Source of the DNA: Macrotis lagotis
Lineage: Eukaryota; Chordata; Mammalia; Peramelemorphia; Peramelidae
Direction: 5' to 3'
NCBI RefSeq assembly: GCF_037893015.1
Contig: NC_133666.1
Coordinates: forward strand, 566,217,237 to 566,281,236
DNA: 64,000 nt
The position numbers were made by a program, and so were the translations under genes. Numbering within the stretch: the stretch's first letter is position 1; each line of letters opens with the position of its first letter. Positions 1 through 10,859 of this stretch are shown here, piece by piece. The notes beneath the pieces are model-generated. The model was not told the DNA's origin. It did no database searches and saw nothing but the letters and a program-made list of their open reading frames with translations.

Positions 1-239
1 AGCAAAATAAGCAACAGTATGATGGGAAAACAAGTTAATATTGAAATAACATAAAATTGGCAGTTTTCCAAAAAACATCAGTTTTGATAAATGTGTAAAA
101 CAAGCAGAAACTATCTCCCTAAGGACTTGATTTTTTAATACACTGTAGATAAGAAGAGGGTACTAAGAATCTGTACTCAGGCAAAGTTGAAAAGCAGATA
201 ACAATTTATAAATTTTACTTCTGGGAGGTAGACAAATTT
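1..239. other. Unassigned AT-rich DNA
   Basis: No coding frame, RNA gene or repeat family could be recognised in this stretch. It is AT-rich and leads directly into the 3' end of L1-A. Confidence 0.4.
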
Positions 240-1366
240 TTTTCTTTTGATTAATTAATTTATTTTGAATTTTATAATTTTCCTCCTAATCTCACTCCCC
301 CCCCCCACAGAAAGCAGTCTGTTAATCTTTACTGTGTTTCCATGGTATACATTAATCTAGATTGAATGTAATGAGAGAGAAATCATATCCTAAAGGGAAA
401 AAAAGTATAAGAGATAGCAAAATTACATAATAAGATAATGTTGTTCTTTTTAAATTAAAGGTAATACTCTTTGGTCTTTGTTCAAACTCCACAGTTATTT
501 GTCTGGATACAGATGATATTCTTCATCACAGATACCTCAAAATTGTGCCTGATTCATTCCACTGAAGAAATGAGCAAGTCCATTAAGGTTGATCATCACC
601 CCAATGTTGTTGTTAGGGTATACAATGTTGTTCTGGTTCTGCTCATCTCCTTCAGCATCAATTCATGAATATCCTTCCAGATTTCCCTGAATTCCCATCC
701 CTCCTGGTTTCTAATAGAATAATAGCTTTCCATAATATACACATACCACAATTTGTTGAGCCATTTCCCCATTTGATGGACATTCACTCAATTTCCAATT
801 CTTTGCCACCACAAATGGGGCTGCTATGAATATTTTTGTACAAGTGATGTTTTTAATCCTTTTTCATGATCTCTTCAGGCTATAGACCCAATAGAGGTAT
901 TGCTGGATCAAAGGGTATGCGCATTTTTATTACCCTTTGGGCATGATTCCAAATTGCTCTCCAGAAAGGTTGGATGAGTTCACAGCTCTGCCAATAATGT
1001 ATTAGTGTCCCAGATTTCCCACATCCCTTCCAACACTGATCATTGTCCTTTCTAGTCATATTGGCCAGTCTGAGAGGTATGAAGTGGTACCTCAGAAATG
1101 CTTTAATTTGCATTTCTCTAATAAGTAGTTATTTAGAGCAATTTTTCATGACTATGGGTCACTTTGATTTCCTCATCTGTAAGTTGCCTTTGTATATCCT
1201 TAGACAATTTGTCAATTGGAGAATGACTTGTTTTTTTCAAAATAAACTTGACTCAGTTCTCTGTATATTTTAGAAATGAGTCCTTTGTCAGAAATACTAA
1301 TTGTAAAAATTTTTTCCCAATTTACTACAATTCTTTTGGTCTTGGTTACAGTGGTTTTGTTGGACT
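240..1366 (-). mobile_element. L1-A: 5'-truncated LINE-1, 3' end
   Basis: This is a minus-strand LINE-1 fragment made of the 3' UTR (about 240-595) and the end of ORF2. The same order of sequence recurs in L1-C (53.3 kb) and L1-D (41.7 kb): the 3' UTR with a C-rich tract near 295-307, then the ORF2 C-terminus. Homology to the other L1s stops near 1366, just after the motif that reads 'cttggttacagtgg' on the plus strand, so the copy is 5' truncated. No convincing target-site duplication was found. It is decayed and cannot move. Confidence 0.9.
596..1366 (-). pseudogene. L1-A ORF2 C-terminal fragment (broken)
   Basis: Minus-strand translation gives the cysteine-containing C-terminal region of L1 ORF2: an NMTRKDNDQCWKGCGKSG block, then DPAIPLLG, then a segment with YYSIRNQEGWEFREIW, ending at a stop near 596. 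The pieces lie in different frames (for example 880-1113 and 596-787), so frameshifts separate them. The complete protein is an endonuclease and reverse transcriptase that acts on its own RNA; only the last part of it remains here. Recognition rests on ORF2 motifs and on parallel copies in this window. Confidence 0.85.
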
Positions 1367-1415
1367 TAAACTTTTGTACAAGAGAATATTGATTTCCTCC
1401 AATGATCGCGTTATC

Positions 1416-1490
1416 ATTTTGTGTATATATATATATATATTTCTCTATGTGTGTATTCACACACACACACACACACATACACACACACTT
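1416..1490. repeat. (TA)n and (CA)n microsatellites
   Basis: A short TA run (about 1422-1440) is followed after a small gap by a CA run with one interruption (about 1459-1488). ORFs predicted across it on both strands are produced by the simple repeat and by the adjoining L1. Confidence 0.95.
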
Positions 1491-1979
1491 AATTTGTTTT
1501 CCATTACTAGATTGTTGGCTTCCAAAGAGTACATAACTTTGCAGACTAAAGGCATTTAATTTTTGTTGCATGAATGAGTTAACCAACATGAAAATAGAAT
1601 ACAACTCCTTTATTTGTTAATACAAAAGTATTTAGCTATCAGCAGTAGTCATCTAAAGGATGATTAAATACCAAATATTTAGAGGAAAGACTATAAATAA
1701 ACTAAAAATATTTAATGGTATAGAATCTGTCAGTGTGCAGAATCTTTGTGACTATCACACCCGCTAAGTTTTCCATCTATCAAAAATACTCTAGAAAAAG
1801 TGAAATAGATAATAGTCTCATTACTCTAATTCCCTCTCACTAAGGGGGCAGACTAAATAGCTCATTAGAATTCTCCTCTAACCAAAACGAGTCCATGACT
1901 CATTCTACTTCTCATGGTTAAAATATTGTATAATCTCTAAAAACTGACAAAATTTTCTTATCTTATATGACTGAATAAG
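1491..1979. other. Unassigned sequence
   Basis: No open reading frame with family resemblance and no recognisable repeat was seen. The base composition is AT-rich. Confidence 0.35.
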
Positions 1980-3420
1980 ATGATTAGAAAGATAGGAAGA
2001 GATCAGCTTATGAAGGAGAATTTTGAATGCCTAACAGAGTATTTTGAGTTTGATGATAAACCACTAGAATTGAGGCAGAAATATTCACTAACAGGTTATT
2101 GTAATAATCTAAGAATGAGATGAAGTGGGCTTGAACTGAAGTGATGGCAGTGTCAGAGGAGCGAAGTAGATGCATTTGAGGTGTACAAAAGTGAAATTAA
2201 CAGGTTTTGCAAAAACTGAATATGAATGTGGGTGGGACAGGGGAACAGTGGGAGAAACAGTGAGGAAGCCAGGTTTACTCCTAAGATGTGAATCTGAGGA
2301 ACTAGGAGAATGGTGTTCCCCTAAATATACTCTATAAGAAAAGGAGTGGGTCAGAGTTTAAGATTAAAGATAATGAGTTTCATTTGGAAGTACTGAACTT
2401 AAGAGAGTTCAAAGTAGGATGGGTATATTTGACAATCATTAGCATATAGATGGCAATCTATATCCATGGTAACCCCTAAGATCAGCAAATGACATAGTAT
2501 AGAAAAAGAAGAAAAGAGGACCCAGGACAGATGCCAAAGTTAAAGGTCATGATCTGGAAGAGGCTTTAGCAAATGAGACAGAAGAAGCAGTCAAATAGGT
2601 AAGTTGAGAACCAGGAGAGAGTGTATCTTGGAAATAAAGAAAAGAGAGTGATTAACAGTGTCAAAGGCTTCAGAGAGGTGAAGGACAAAAAAGGACTAAG
2701 AAAAGGCCATTGGATGAGAATCCTTGTGATTGGAAAGATAATACAACTCTTAGCAGAGAAAAGGAAGTTAGGAAGAATGATAGGTCTGGATTAGGGTGGG
2801 GTAATAGGAGAAATAGTAAATTCCATTTTGGGCATGTTGAGTTTGAGATACTAGTTAAATACCTGGGTTAGTAGTGTATTCAAAGAAGACTGAGGTTGGA
2901 TATATTGATGTGAAAATCATGCAGATGAGTGTCTGCATAAAGATGATAATTGAACCTATGAGAAATGATGAAATAAAGAGAAATGGAAAGAGAAAGAAGA
3001 GGACTCACCATGGAACCATGGGGATAACCCATAGGGGACAGGGCATGGATAAGGACATGGAAAAGATCTAGCAAATGAGACTAAGAAGGAGTGATTAGAC
3101 ATATTGAAAGAGAGTTAAGAGAGGATATTTTTAAGAAAGTCAAGGGAACAGGAAGAAATGGTCAACTATGGCAAATGTTATAGAGAGATCAATTAGAATG
3201 AGGAATGAAGAAAAGTCAGAAGCTTTAATAGTTGGCATTCTTGATAACTTTGAAAAGAGTACCTTTAGTAAAATAGAAGTCAGATCACAAGAAGTTGAGA
3301 AATGAGTAGAAAGTAAAGAAATGGATAGACAGATAAGGATACATACCATTTTCTAGTTTTCTATCAACTTAAGAAGAAACATTTGGCAATTGTTGGAGAA
3401 GCTGGCTGAATTTAGTGAGA
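1980..3420 (+). repeat. Old diverged interspersed repeat, two head-to-tail pieces
   Basis: This purine-rich stretch belongs to an old interspersed family whose name I cannot recall. Marker phrases are 'ggcagtgtcagagg', 'acatgttgagttt' (here 'gcatgttgagtttgaga') and 'agcaaatgagac'. The last phrase occurs twice (near 2569 and 3071), which suggests two partial copies in tandem, roughly 2130-2740 and 2750-3400. Other copies in this window lie near 8.0, 29.3, 37.8, 39.7-40.9 and 59.3-59.9 kb. No coding capacity is visible. Confidence 0.6.
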
Positions 3421-3510
3421 TGTAAAATTATTATTAATAAGAATTATTAGAATATCATTATTATTAAAATGAGAATTATTAGAATTATAGAATATTGATA
3501 TAGCTATCAA

Positions 3511-3602
3511 GGAAGGAGAGAGAGACAGAGACAGAGACAGAGACAGAGACAGAGACAGAGAGACAGAAAGTCAGAGAGAGACAGACAGAGAGAGAGAGAG
3601 GA
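3511..3602. repeat. (AGAGAC)n purine-rich microsatellite
   Basis: Tandem hexanucleotide units decay into GA dinucleotides at the right end. It is all-purine on the plus strand except for the C in each unit. Confidence 0.95.
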
Positions 3603-3609
3603 CAAAATC

Positions 3610-4095
3610 ATAGGAGAGATGGGATCATGGGAATAAGTATAGTCATTTGTCCTAGGCCTTTTTCCACATCTGGTTCAATGAATCATTCAAAGCCTGAGAG
3701 TTCACTTAAACAATCACTTTGATGAAAACATAAAAAAGCAGAAATAAAAACAACCCAGAAGGTGTTTAAATGCAATCTATAAAGGTAAAAACATGTAAAA
3801 GTTTCCAGGAAGCAGATAAAATGGACTCATCAAAAAATTTCCCAGGAGTCTCAGGAGCTTCCCATCAAGATTCTATTTTTAAAAGATTTCCCCTTTCGAA
3901 AGAAACCACACTGGGGTCCCTCCTTAATTAATGTAGCTGGATTGCCAAGTGGAATATATAACTAAAAGAGGAAAATATGTTTCCTATAGTGCTAGAAAAC
4001 GGAAAGACTATGAGGTTGGAGTAAGAAGACTGAGAGAATAAGAAGATTCAATGGAATGGTGTAGCACAATAAAGGATTTGAGTGAATGAATTAGG
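3610..4095. other. Unassigned sequence
   Basis: No gene or recognisable repeat was seen. It is AT-rich, with no long open frame. Confidence 0.35.
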
Positions 4096-4099
4096 GGAA

Positions 4100-4215
4100 A
4101 AATCATTATTTTAAGCATTTATGTTCAAAGCACTTTGCTAAGTACTGAGGATGCAAATTAAAAAAAAAACAGTTTCTGCTTTTAAGGAGATCCCATTTAG
4201 TTGGGGTGATGAGAT
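4100..4215 (+). repeat. Head fragment of the old interspersed family
   Basis: This contains the family's characteristic opening, which reads roughly 'aagcactttgctaagtactgagg', followed by a tract matching 'ctgcttttaaggag'. It ends where L1-B begins. The body of a related copy resumes at about 7960 on the other side of L1-B, so L1-B may have inserted into this older repeat. Confidence 0.55.
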
Positions 4216-4601
4216 CAAAGTGATAATTATATTTCTCCAATTGTTTCTTTGCATTAAAAGTGTTTTGCAGTTGTGTTCCTAGAGTTCCTGGGTTCATCTT
4301 AGCAGGTTGATTCCCAAGTATTTTATTTTGTCTGTAGTTATGTTAAATGGAATTTCTCTTTCTAACTCCTGCAACTGGACTTTTTAAGTAATATATAGAA
4401 ATGCTGATAATTTAAGTGGGTTTATTTTCATATCCTACAGCTTTGTTAAAGTTGTTAATTAATTCAACTAGTTTTTAAGATTCTCCAAGTATTCCATTAT
4501 ATCATCCACAAGAGTGATAGTTTTGTTTCTTCATTGCCTATTCTAATTCCTTCAATTTCTTGTTGCTATAGCTAGCATTGCTAGTATAATATTGAATGAA
4601 G

Positions 4602-4627
4602 TGATGATGATGATGATGATGATGATG
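4602..4627. repeat. (GAT)n microsatellite inside L1-B
   Basis: A pure GAT run lies in the ORF2 body. The same site in L1-C has only 'gatgat', so the expansion arose after this L1 inserted. Confidence 0.9.
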
Positions 4628-4763
4628 AGCATTCTTATTTTGCCCCTGATTTTATTGGAAAGGTTTCTAGCTTATCCCTATTAAAGAGAGTGCTTACTGA
4701 TGGTATCAAATAAATATTACTTATAATTTTTAGAGAAAGCTACATTCGTTCCTATGAGTTCTC

Positions 4764-4924
4764 TTTTTAAATTAAAAAAGTTTTAATTTAAGGCAGTGGG
4801 GTTAGGTGACTTGCCCAAGGCCACACAGCTCCGCAATTATTAAGTGTATGAGATCTGATTTGAACTCAGGTACTCCTGACTCCAGGGCCAGTGCTCTATC
4901 CACTATGCCACCTACCTGCCTCTA
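4764..4924 (-). mobile_element. tRNA-derived SINE in L1-B
   Basis: This is a minus-oriented copy of the young SINE family, with its A-rich tail at the left and its 5' end at the right ('gccacctacctgcc'). An imperfect duplication flanks it: 'ttcctatga' at 4749-4757 and 4925-4933, continuing as gttct/tttct. The insertion therefore postdates L1-B. Confidence 0.9.
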
Positions 4925-6261
4925 TTCCTATGATTTCTAATGTGTTTTTTTAAATAGGAATGAGTGCTGTATTTTGTCAGAAGTTTTTCTGCATCTATTG
5001 AGATAATCACATGATTTTTGTAGTTTTTGTTACTGATACTTTTAATTAAACTAATCATTTTCCTAGTATTGAAGCAGTCCTGAATTTCTGGTATGAATTC
5101 CATTTCTTGTATTGTATAACATTTGTGGTATATTGAAATGTAACATTTTGGTATATTGCTAGTATTTTGCTTAAACTTTGTGCATCAATATTTACTAATA
5201 AAATTGGTCTATCATTTTTTTTTCTGTTTTTCTTCTTCCTGGATTAGGAATCAATACTATATTTTTGTGGTAAAAGGAACTTGGCAAAGACTGTCTGCCT
5301 ATTTCCCCAAATAGTTTATAAATATTGGAATAAATTGTTCTTTAAATGTTTTGCAGAATTCACTTATGAATCTATCTGATCCTTGGAATTTTTTCTTAGG
5401 AAGCACATTGATGGCTTGTTAAATTTATTTTTTCTAAGATAGCAATATTTAAGTATTTTCTTTTCTCTTTTCATAATATGGAAAATTTATATTTTTGTAA
5501 ATATTCATAATTTTACTTATTTCATTACATTTATTGGCACTTAATTGGGCAAAATACCCCCTAAATTGTTTTGTTTTCTTTTTTAATCAAATTGACTCAG
5601 TTTATTTCATTGGATTTTTTTTCATAAAATCATCTCCTAGTTTTATTTATTAGTTCAATGGTTTTCTTACTTTCAATTTATTAATTAAGCTGTCCTTTGA
5701 TTTTTTCAGCATTTACAATTTGGTATTTAATTGGGGATTTTTAATTTTGTTATTTTTCTAGTTTTTTAAAGTTGTGCCCAATTTAATTGATATTCTTCCT
5801 CTATTTTACTGATATATGTATATAAAGATATAAATTTTACCCTAAATACTGTCATTTTCTTTAATGTAATTATTGTTTCTTTCTGTATTACATTATTTAG
5901 TTTCCAATTAATTTTTAATCTGTGCTTCCAATGCCCCTTTATTGCATTATGATTTTTAAAGGATGCATTTAATATTTCTGCTCTTCTGCATTTCATTGTT
6001 AGATTTTTTATAGCCTACTTTATGGTCAGTTTTTTTGTAGGTACTATGTATCACTGCAAAAAATGTCTAATACTTTCTATTCCCATTCAATTTTACCCAG
6101 AGGTCTATTATATCTAACTTTTCTAAAATTCTATTCCTCTCCTAAACTTATTTCTTATTAATTATTTGGCCAGATTTACCTAGTTCTGACAGGAAAGTTG
6201 ATCTCTCTCACTAATATAGTTTTACTATTTCCTCCTGTAACTTATTTAACTTTTCCTTTAA

Positions 6262-6852
6262 GAAACCGGATACAGTGAACAGATTCTGACTGAAGTGAGC
6301 AGATCAGGAAAACATTGTATACATTAACAGCAACATTATGTAGCCATCAACTATGATGGACTTTGCTCTTCTCAGAAGTTCAGCATTCGAGGACACTTCT
6401 AAAAACTTGAAATGGAAAATACCATCTGCATTCAAAGTAAAAACTATGCAATCTGAATACAGATCAAAGTATACTACATTAACATTTTAAAATTTCTTTT
6501 ATGTTTTTCCTTTCTTTCTGAAGCCTTTTCTCCCCTTTAGTTCTGTCTTCTTTCACAATATGACTAATATAGAAATATATTAAACATAATTGAACAAATG
6601 CAATCTATATCAGTTTTTTAATTCACTTAGTTCTGATTTTTTCACAACATGACTTACATGGAAATATGCTAAATATGATTGTACCTGTACCACCCACATC
6701 AGCTTATTCACTGGGGGGAGGGGAAAGAAAAAGGGAGGTAGGAAAATGTGGAACTCGAAAGTTTACAAAAAAATTAATGTTGAAAACTATCTTTGCATGT
6801 AATTTTAAAAGTGAAATTAAAAAAAATTAAAAATAAAAATAACAAAAACAAA
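6262..6852 (+). mobile_element. Non-autonomous element of about 590 bp nested in L1-B
   Basis: This plus-strand marsupial-type repeat begins near 'ccggatacagtgaac' and ends in an A-rich tail. It has no coding frame. Its end, 'gcatgtaatttt' followed by A-rich sequence, resembles the 3' end of the L1s here, which contain 'acatataatgg' on the antisense side. L1 mobilisation is therefore plausible. It interrupts L1-B, whose sequence resumes at about 6853. A ~70 bp block is repeated inside it (about 6535-6605 and 6627-6700). A 3' fragment of another copy lies at 17855-17975. The family name is not known to me. Confidence 0.7.
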
Positions 6853-7225
6853 ATTGAATGCTGTAATCATTTGGTGCATATGTGTTTAGTATTGATATTG
6901 CTTCATTGTCTAAGTCATCATATAGCAAAATGTCATTTCCCTGCTTCTTTCTTTTAATTAGATTTATTTTTGCTTTTGCTTTGTCTGAGGAATGGTCGTT
7001 ACCCCTGCTTTTTTATTTCAGTTGAAGCATAACAGATTTTTCTCTAGCCCCTTACCTTTATTTGGTTTGTGTCTCTCTACTTTAAGTGTTTTTTTGTAAA
7101 CCACATAATGTAGGGTTATGATTTTTAATCTATTCAGCTATCTGTTTCCATTTTATGGATGAATTAATCCTACTTACATTGACAGGTATGATTACTCACT
7201 GTGTATTCCCTTTATGCTACTTTTT

Positions 7226-7747
7226 CTCTGTTTATTCTTCTATCTCTCTCCTTTCACCCTGTTCCTCCTCAAAAGTCTGTTGCTTCTAACTATTTCCTCA
7301 CTCAAACATGCTCATTGTCATCATTCTCTCTCCTTTATTCTTATTCCCTTCCCCTTCTACTTTCTGGTTAGATTTTTCTAGCCCAAGTGAGTCTGTATAT
7401 TATTTCCTCTTTCAACCAATTCCAATGGGAGATAATATATCCCATTCTACCTATCTCCTCCTTATCTCTGTTCATCTTTCATTCTCACCCTTTAATTTTT
7501 TTTCAATATCATCCCATCATTGTCAACTAGCATCCATGTCCTCTGTCTATGTATACTTCCTCTAACTGCCCTAATAATGAGAAACTTTTAGGTATTTCAA
7601 GAATCACCTTCCCATGTAGGAATATAAACAATTTAATCCTATTGAATTTTTAAATGATTTCTTACTTACCTTCTCAGAAGTTCAACATTCAAGGACACTT
7701 CTAAAAACTTGTATTGGAAAATACCATCTGCATTCAGAGAAAAAAGC
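7226..7747 (-). other. L1-B inter-ORF spacer
   Basis: Between the endonuclease end of ORF2 and the ORF1 terminal segment lies a spacer of several hundred bases with no convincing protein match. It aligns in part with the spacer of L1-D (for example the 'tctatgtata' stretch near 7546), so it is an inherited part of this L1 lineage. Confidence 0.55.
7670..7746 (+). repeat. Internal fragment of the 590 bp element
   Basis: About 68 bases closely match 6368-6434 in the nested element, including 'ggacacttctaaaaacttg' and 'ataccatctgcattca'. Neither element end is present. It sits in the L1-B spacer, next to sequence equivalent to the end of ORF1. Confidence 0.75.
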
Positions 7748-7960
7748 TTCTCTTGAGTCTTATATTTGAGTCAAATTTTCTATTTAGATATAGTCTTTTC
7801 ATCAGCAATGATTGAATGTTCTCTAGTTTATTGAATGTCCATTTCCAACTCTGAAAGATTATAATAAATTTTGCTATAATCCTTTGCCTTTCAGAATATC
7901 AGCCTTCAGCTTCTTATGTATAAGCTTCTAAATTTTGTGTCATTCTGTTTTTGGAAGACA
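7748..7960 (-). pseudogene. L1-B ORF1 C-terminal remnant
   Basis: Sequence around 7766-7797 corresponds to the L1-D segment coding for the ORF1 tail ('ELNRKFDLQ' in L1-D). Near 7890 is the 'ttcagaatatcag' motif, also found in L1-D at about 47200. ORF1 encodes an RNA-binding trimeric protein; only scraps survive here. Confidence 0.6.
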
Positions 7961-8420
7961 GACTTGACTAGTTAGAGACTTATGACAAGATCAACCAGTA
8001 GAGTATTTCAGTGATAGGTATCAGGGCTGTAGCAGGTGACAGTACCAGAAGGGAATATATTTTAGAGATGTTACATGGGTGAAGTCAAAAGACCATGACA
8101 AAATTTGAAATGGGTGAGGCAGCGGGAAGTCAATGATGAAATGTCATTGTGAACTTGGGGGACTCAGAGGATAGAGATGCTCTCAATAACAGGGAAATTC
8201 AGAAGCAGGGGTAAGTTGGGAGGAAAGAAGAGGTCACTTTTGTACATGTTGAGTTTAAAATGTTTTTTTGTATATACAGTTCAATATATCTAAAAAAAGC
8301 AGTTTGGAATTGCAACGATTGAAGGTTAGCAAAGGGGTGGAGAAGTAGATTTGAAAATCAACATAGAGATTATAATTGGATTGATGATATGGATGCAGGT
8401 TTGACTTCCTATGAATAATG
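7961..8420 (+). repeat. Old interspersed family, body fragment
   Basis: It contains 'gtacatgttgagttt' and the surrounding purine-rich sequence typical of the copies at 2-3.4 kb and 40.5 kb. It may be the continuation of the head fragment at 4100-4215, split by L1-B. Confidence 0.6.
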
Positions 8421-9349
8421 GCAATATAAACATGAGAAGTTTGGTTAGTCTCTCATGACCAAAGGCAATCTGTATAGGCAGTTTCTACACTGTCATATCC
8501 CATATTAATAAAATCAGAAGATTTATCTCCTACTTTACCCCTCCCTTCATTGGCATATAACTGGCCATTGTATACCTGAATATGTAGTTATAGCTAAAAG
8601 TTACAGAGAAATGAATCTGGTTTTCAGAAGTTGCAGTTATTTACATTTTTAAAGTCACATGCTAGAAACATACTGATGTTACAGTAACAGATCTCAAACC
8701 TCAGATTTTTTTGTTTTACTCATGAACAATAAATTGAAAATATTTTTTCCTCTTCATGTCTGGATCATCTACTTGCTGTCCTGCTCTATTTGTGTTTCAG
8801 TTCAGTCATTCAGTGGTTTGGCATGGGGAGTGGTTAACAATCTAACTGGTGGGGGGAACATTAACCCATCATCATTGTTAAGAGGGTAGGAAGTGGTGAG
8901 ATCAGTGCATAGCAACATCCACTCTGCAAACACAACTTATACTTGTTAAAAGCTTAATCAGGAAAGGCTAGGAAGCAAGCAGTCATTTGTCAGAGAACAT
9001 GCCAAAGCAGAAGACAGAGTGGCAGACTTGTAAAAGGATGGGACATGCCCATAAGCTCATTACAAATGCACAGAGAATCCAAAAAAGATTGTATTGTTAA
9101 ATAAGTAACATTCCAACCACAAAGTAATGACTTGTAGGGGTATGACCTCATAAATCATCTTTCCTTTTATGAATACCCCAGTCAGTAAATACTTAGGGTG
9201 GTTGAGAGATCAACCAACCTGGTTTGGAGAAAAGATTTCCAGTAGAAAAGTTCAGAAAGATATTTCCAAAGATCTTAAAAAAAAGAATTCAAGGACTATG
9301 TTTCTTTGGTTTAAAGAAAATATTTGTGCCCTTCTACTCAGTCACTTGG
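8421..9349. other. Unassigned sequence
   Basis: No gene or repeat family was recognised. A short ORF at 9169-9435 runs into the following SINE and is not supported. Confidence 0.35.
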
Positions 9350-9590
9350 AACAGATAGGTGCCACCATGGATAGAGTCCTGAAGTTAGGAAAATTTATCT
9401 TCCTGAGTTCAAATCTAGTCTCAGAAACTTACTAACTCTGTGACTCTGGGAAAGTCACTTAATTCTGGTAACCTCTGTTTCTTTACTTGTAAAGTGAGCT
9501 GGAGAAGTAAATGGCAATCTCTCCAGGATCTTTGCCAAGAAAATTCCTAATGGGGTCATGAAGAGTTGGACATTTCTGAAATGATTGAAG
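9350..9590 (+). mobile_element. MAR1-like CORE-SINE
   Basis: A tRNA-like head ('ccatggatagagtcctga') is followed by a CORE-type middle and a tail 'aatggggtcatgaagagttgg'. That tail is the reverse of the Bov-B-type tail seen in MAR1 SINEs of marsupials. This family is thought to be mobilised by an RTE/Bov-B LINE. Confidence 0.75.
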
Positions 9591-9748
9591 AATAGGTACT
9601 TGTTCACTCATAAAATTTCCATTCCTTACTGGATGCTTCGAACAAAATACATGGTTAGTTTATTGATTTAAATAACAAAGTACTGCAGACAGAAATAATT
9701 GAGTCCAATCTTTGGAAAGTCCAGATAATGCACAATTTCATCATTTTT

Positions 9749-9750
<2 letters not shown>

Positions 9751-9790
<40 letters not shown>
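9751..9790. repeat. (ATT)n microsatellite
   Basis: An uninterrupted trinucleotide run. Confidence 0.97.
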
Positions 9791-9791
<1 letters not shown>

Positions 9792-9862
9792 AAGCTCATA
9801 AATACAAGGAGAGTTTATGGTAGGAAATCAAGAAAATCAGAGACGCTGACAAGAGGTTAGTG

Positions 9863-10041
9863 GCTTTATTTATTTGTTTATTAATTAAATTATTTATAAT
9901 TTATAATTTATATTTATATATAATTTATATTTATATATTTATTTTATATTACATATAATATATTACATATATTTATATTTATATTTATAATTATTTATAA
10001 AATTTATAAAATAATTTATAAAATTAAATTATTTATTAAAT
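9863..10041. repeat. AT-rich low-complexity block
   Basis: This is almost pure A/T, built from 'ttatatttata' and 'ttataaaa' variants, with repeated short inverted segments. Confidence 0.9.
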
Positions 10042-10134
10042 CTGAAAATTGAGGAGGGGTGGAAGAATCTGCTCCTTAACCTAACTAAATATGAGATTTT
10101 TGGTCAACATTAGTTATGCTATTCCAGTCAAGGA

Positions 10135-10475
10135 TAAAAGAGCTAGGTGGCAAAGTGGATGGAGTGCTAGACTTGAGTCAGGAAGAACCAAATTCGAATC
10201 CTGCCTTAGGCAGTTATAATGTGATTTAACTCCTTTCAGTCTCCATTTCCTCAACTACAAAATAGAGATAATTATAATCTTACCTATATTTAGTGTGAGA
10301 ATCACATGAGATAACATATGTAAAGTACTTTGTAAATCTTTTTTTGATGCATATTGTTGATTACAAATATTATCTCATTCAACTTTTCAAATTTGAAATG
10401 CCAAATGAGATAATATTTGTAAAGCATTTAGCAGCACGGTGTCTGGAACTTAATAAATGCTTCATAAATGTTTGT
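10135..10475 (+). mobile_element. CORE-SINE (Mon1/MIR-like)
   Basis: The head reads 'agctaggtggcaaagtggat', then a CORE segment 'cctcaactacaaaatagag', and a 3' part with 'gtaaagtactttgtaaat' and 'taataaatgcttcataaatg'. It is old and diverged. The exact subfamily is uncertain. Confidence 0.65.
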
Positions 10476-10589
10476 TTCCTTCTCATTAAGAGGGATAGGT
10501 TCTGTGATTGAAGGACTTGGGTTACAAGAGCTCACTTGTAATTAGTGATAGAGTTGTTATTTAATTGTTATAGGAACTTTCAGATGAGA

Positions 10590-10770
10590 AACCTCAATAA
10601 TCTTTATAACTGTAGGCCATCTCCTTCTTGGAAACATATTTAATATACTTAGAGATAACTGACTTACCCAAGGACACACAGTCATCATGAGACTAAGGTG
10701 GCACTTGAATTCAAATCTTTGTTTTTAAGGCTTACTCTGCATCTACTATGACATGCTGCCTCTCCTGGTT
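10590..10770 (-). mobile_element. MIR/CORE-SINE fragment
   Basis: It contains 'gacttacccaaggacacaca', 'cttgaattcaaatc' and a 'tgctgcctc' end, the usual reverse-strand MIR-type order. Confidence 0.65.
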
Positions 10771-10804
10771 ATCAGAGAGAAAGAAGGACATTTAGTTGCA
10801 AGAA

Positions 10805-10850
10805 AAGCAGTTATAGACACACATACATGCATACATACATACATACACAA
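10805..10850. repeat. (CATA)n microsatellite
   Basis: A tetranucleotide run with one 'catg' variant. Confidence 0.9.
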
Positions 10851-10859
10851 ACAAGTGTG

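Larger units (their letters stand above)
4216..7225 (-). pseudogene. L1-B ORF2 remnant (reverse transcriptase and endonuclease)
   Basis: The minus strand at 4912-5103 reads as reverse transcriptase block A, with IPEIQDCFNTRK followed by IISIDAEK; the catalytic Asp of motif A is kept. Near 7081-7104 is the region equivalent to the endonuclease 'QETH' motif, but its histidine-glutamate context is decayed. In between, EN and RT reading frames are shifted repeatedly and interrupted by two insertions. A codon-repeat expansion sits at 4602-4627. In intact L1 this protein nicks target DNA and copies its RNA; this copy cannot. Confidence 0.8.
4216..7960 (-). mobile_element. L1-B: long decayed LINE-1 (ORF2 to ORF1 end)
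   Basis: This is a minus-strand LINE-1 that lacks its 3' UTR and ORF2 C-terminus. It runs from the reverse transcriptase region through the endonuclease and inter-ORF spacer into the ORF1 C-terminal part. Order and sequence parallel L1-D. It is interrupted by a SINE (4764-4924), by a ~590 bp plus-strand element (about 6262-6852) and possibly by a ~75 bp fragment of the same element (7670-7746). Endpoints are approximate. It has many stops and is not functional. Confidence 0.85.

Noticed and set aside
1212..1604. 130-codon minus-strand ORF
   Set aside because: A join of an L1 ORF2 scrap and CA/TA microsatellite; not a gene.
3511..3602. Regular repeats considered as a CRISPR array
   Set aside because: Unit is six bases without spacers; a simple microsatellite.
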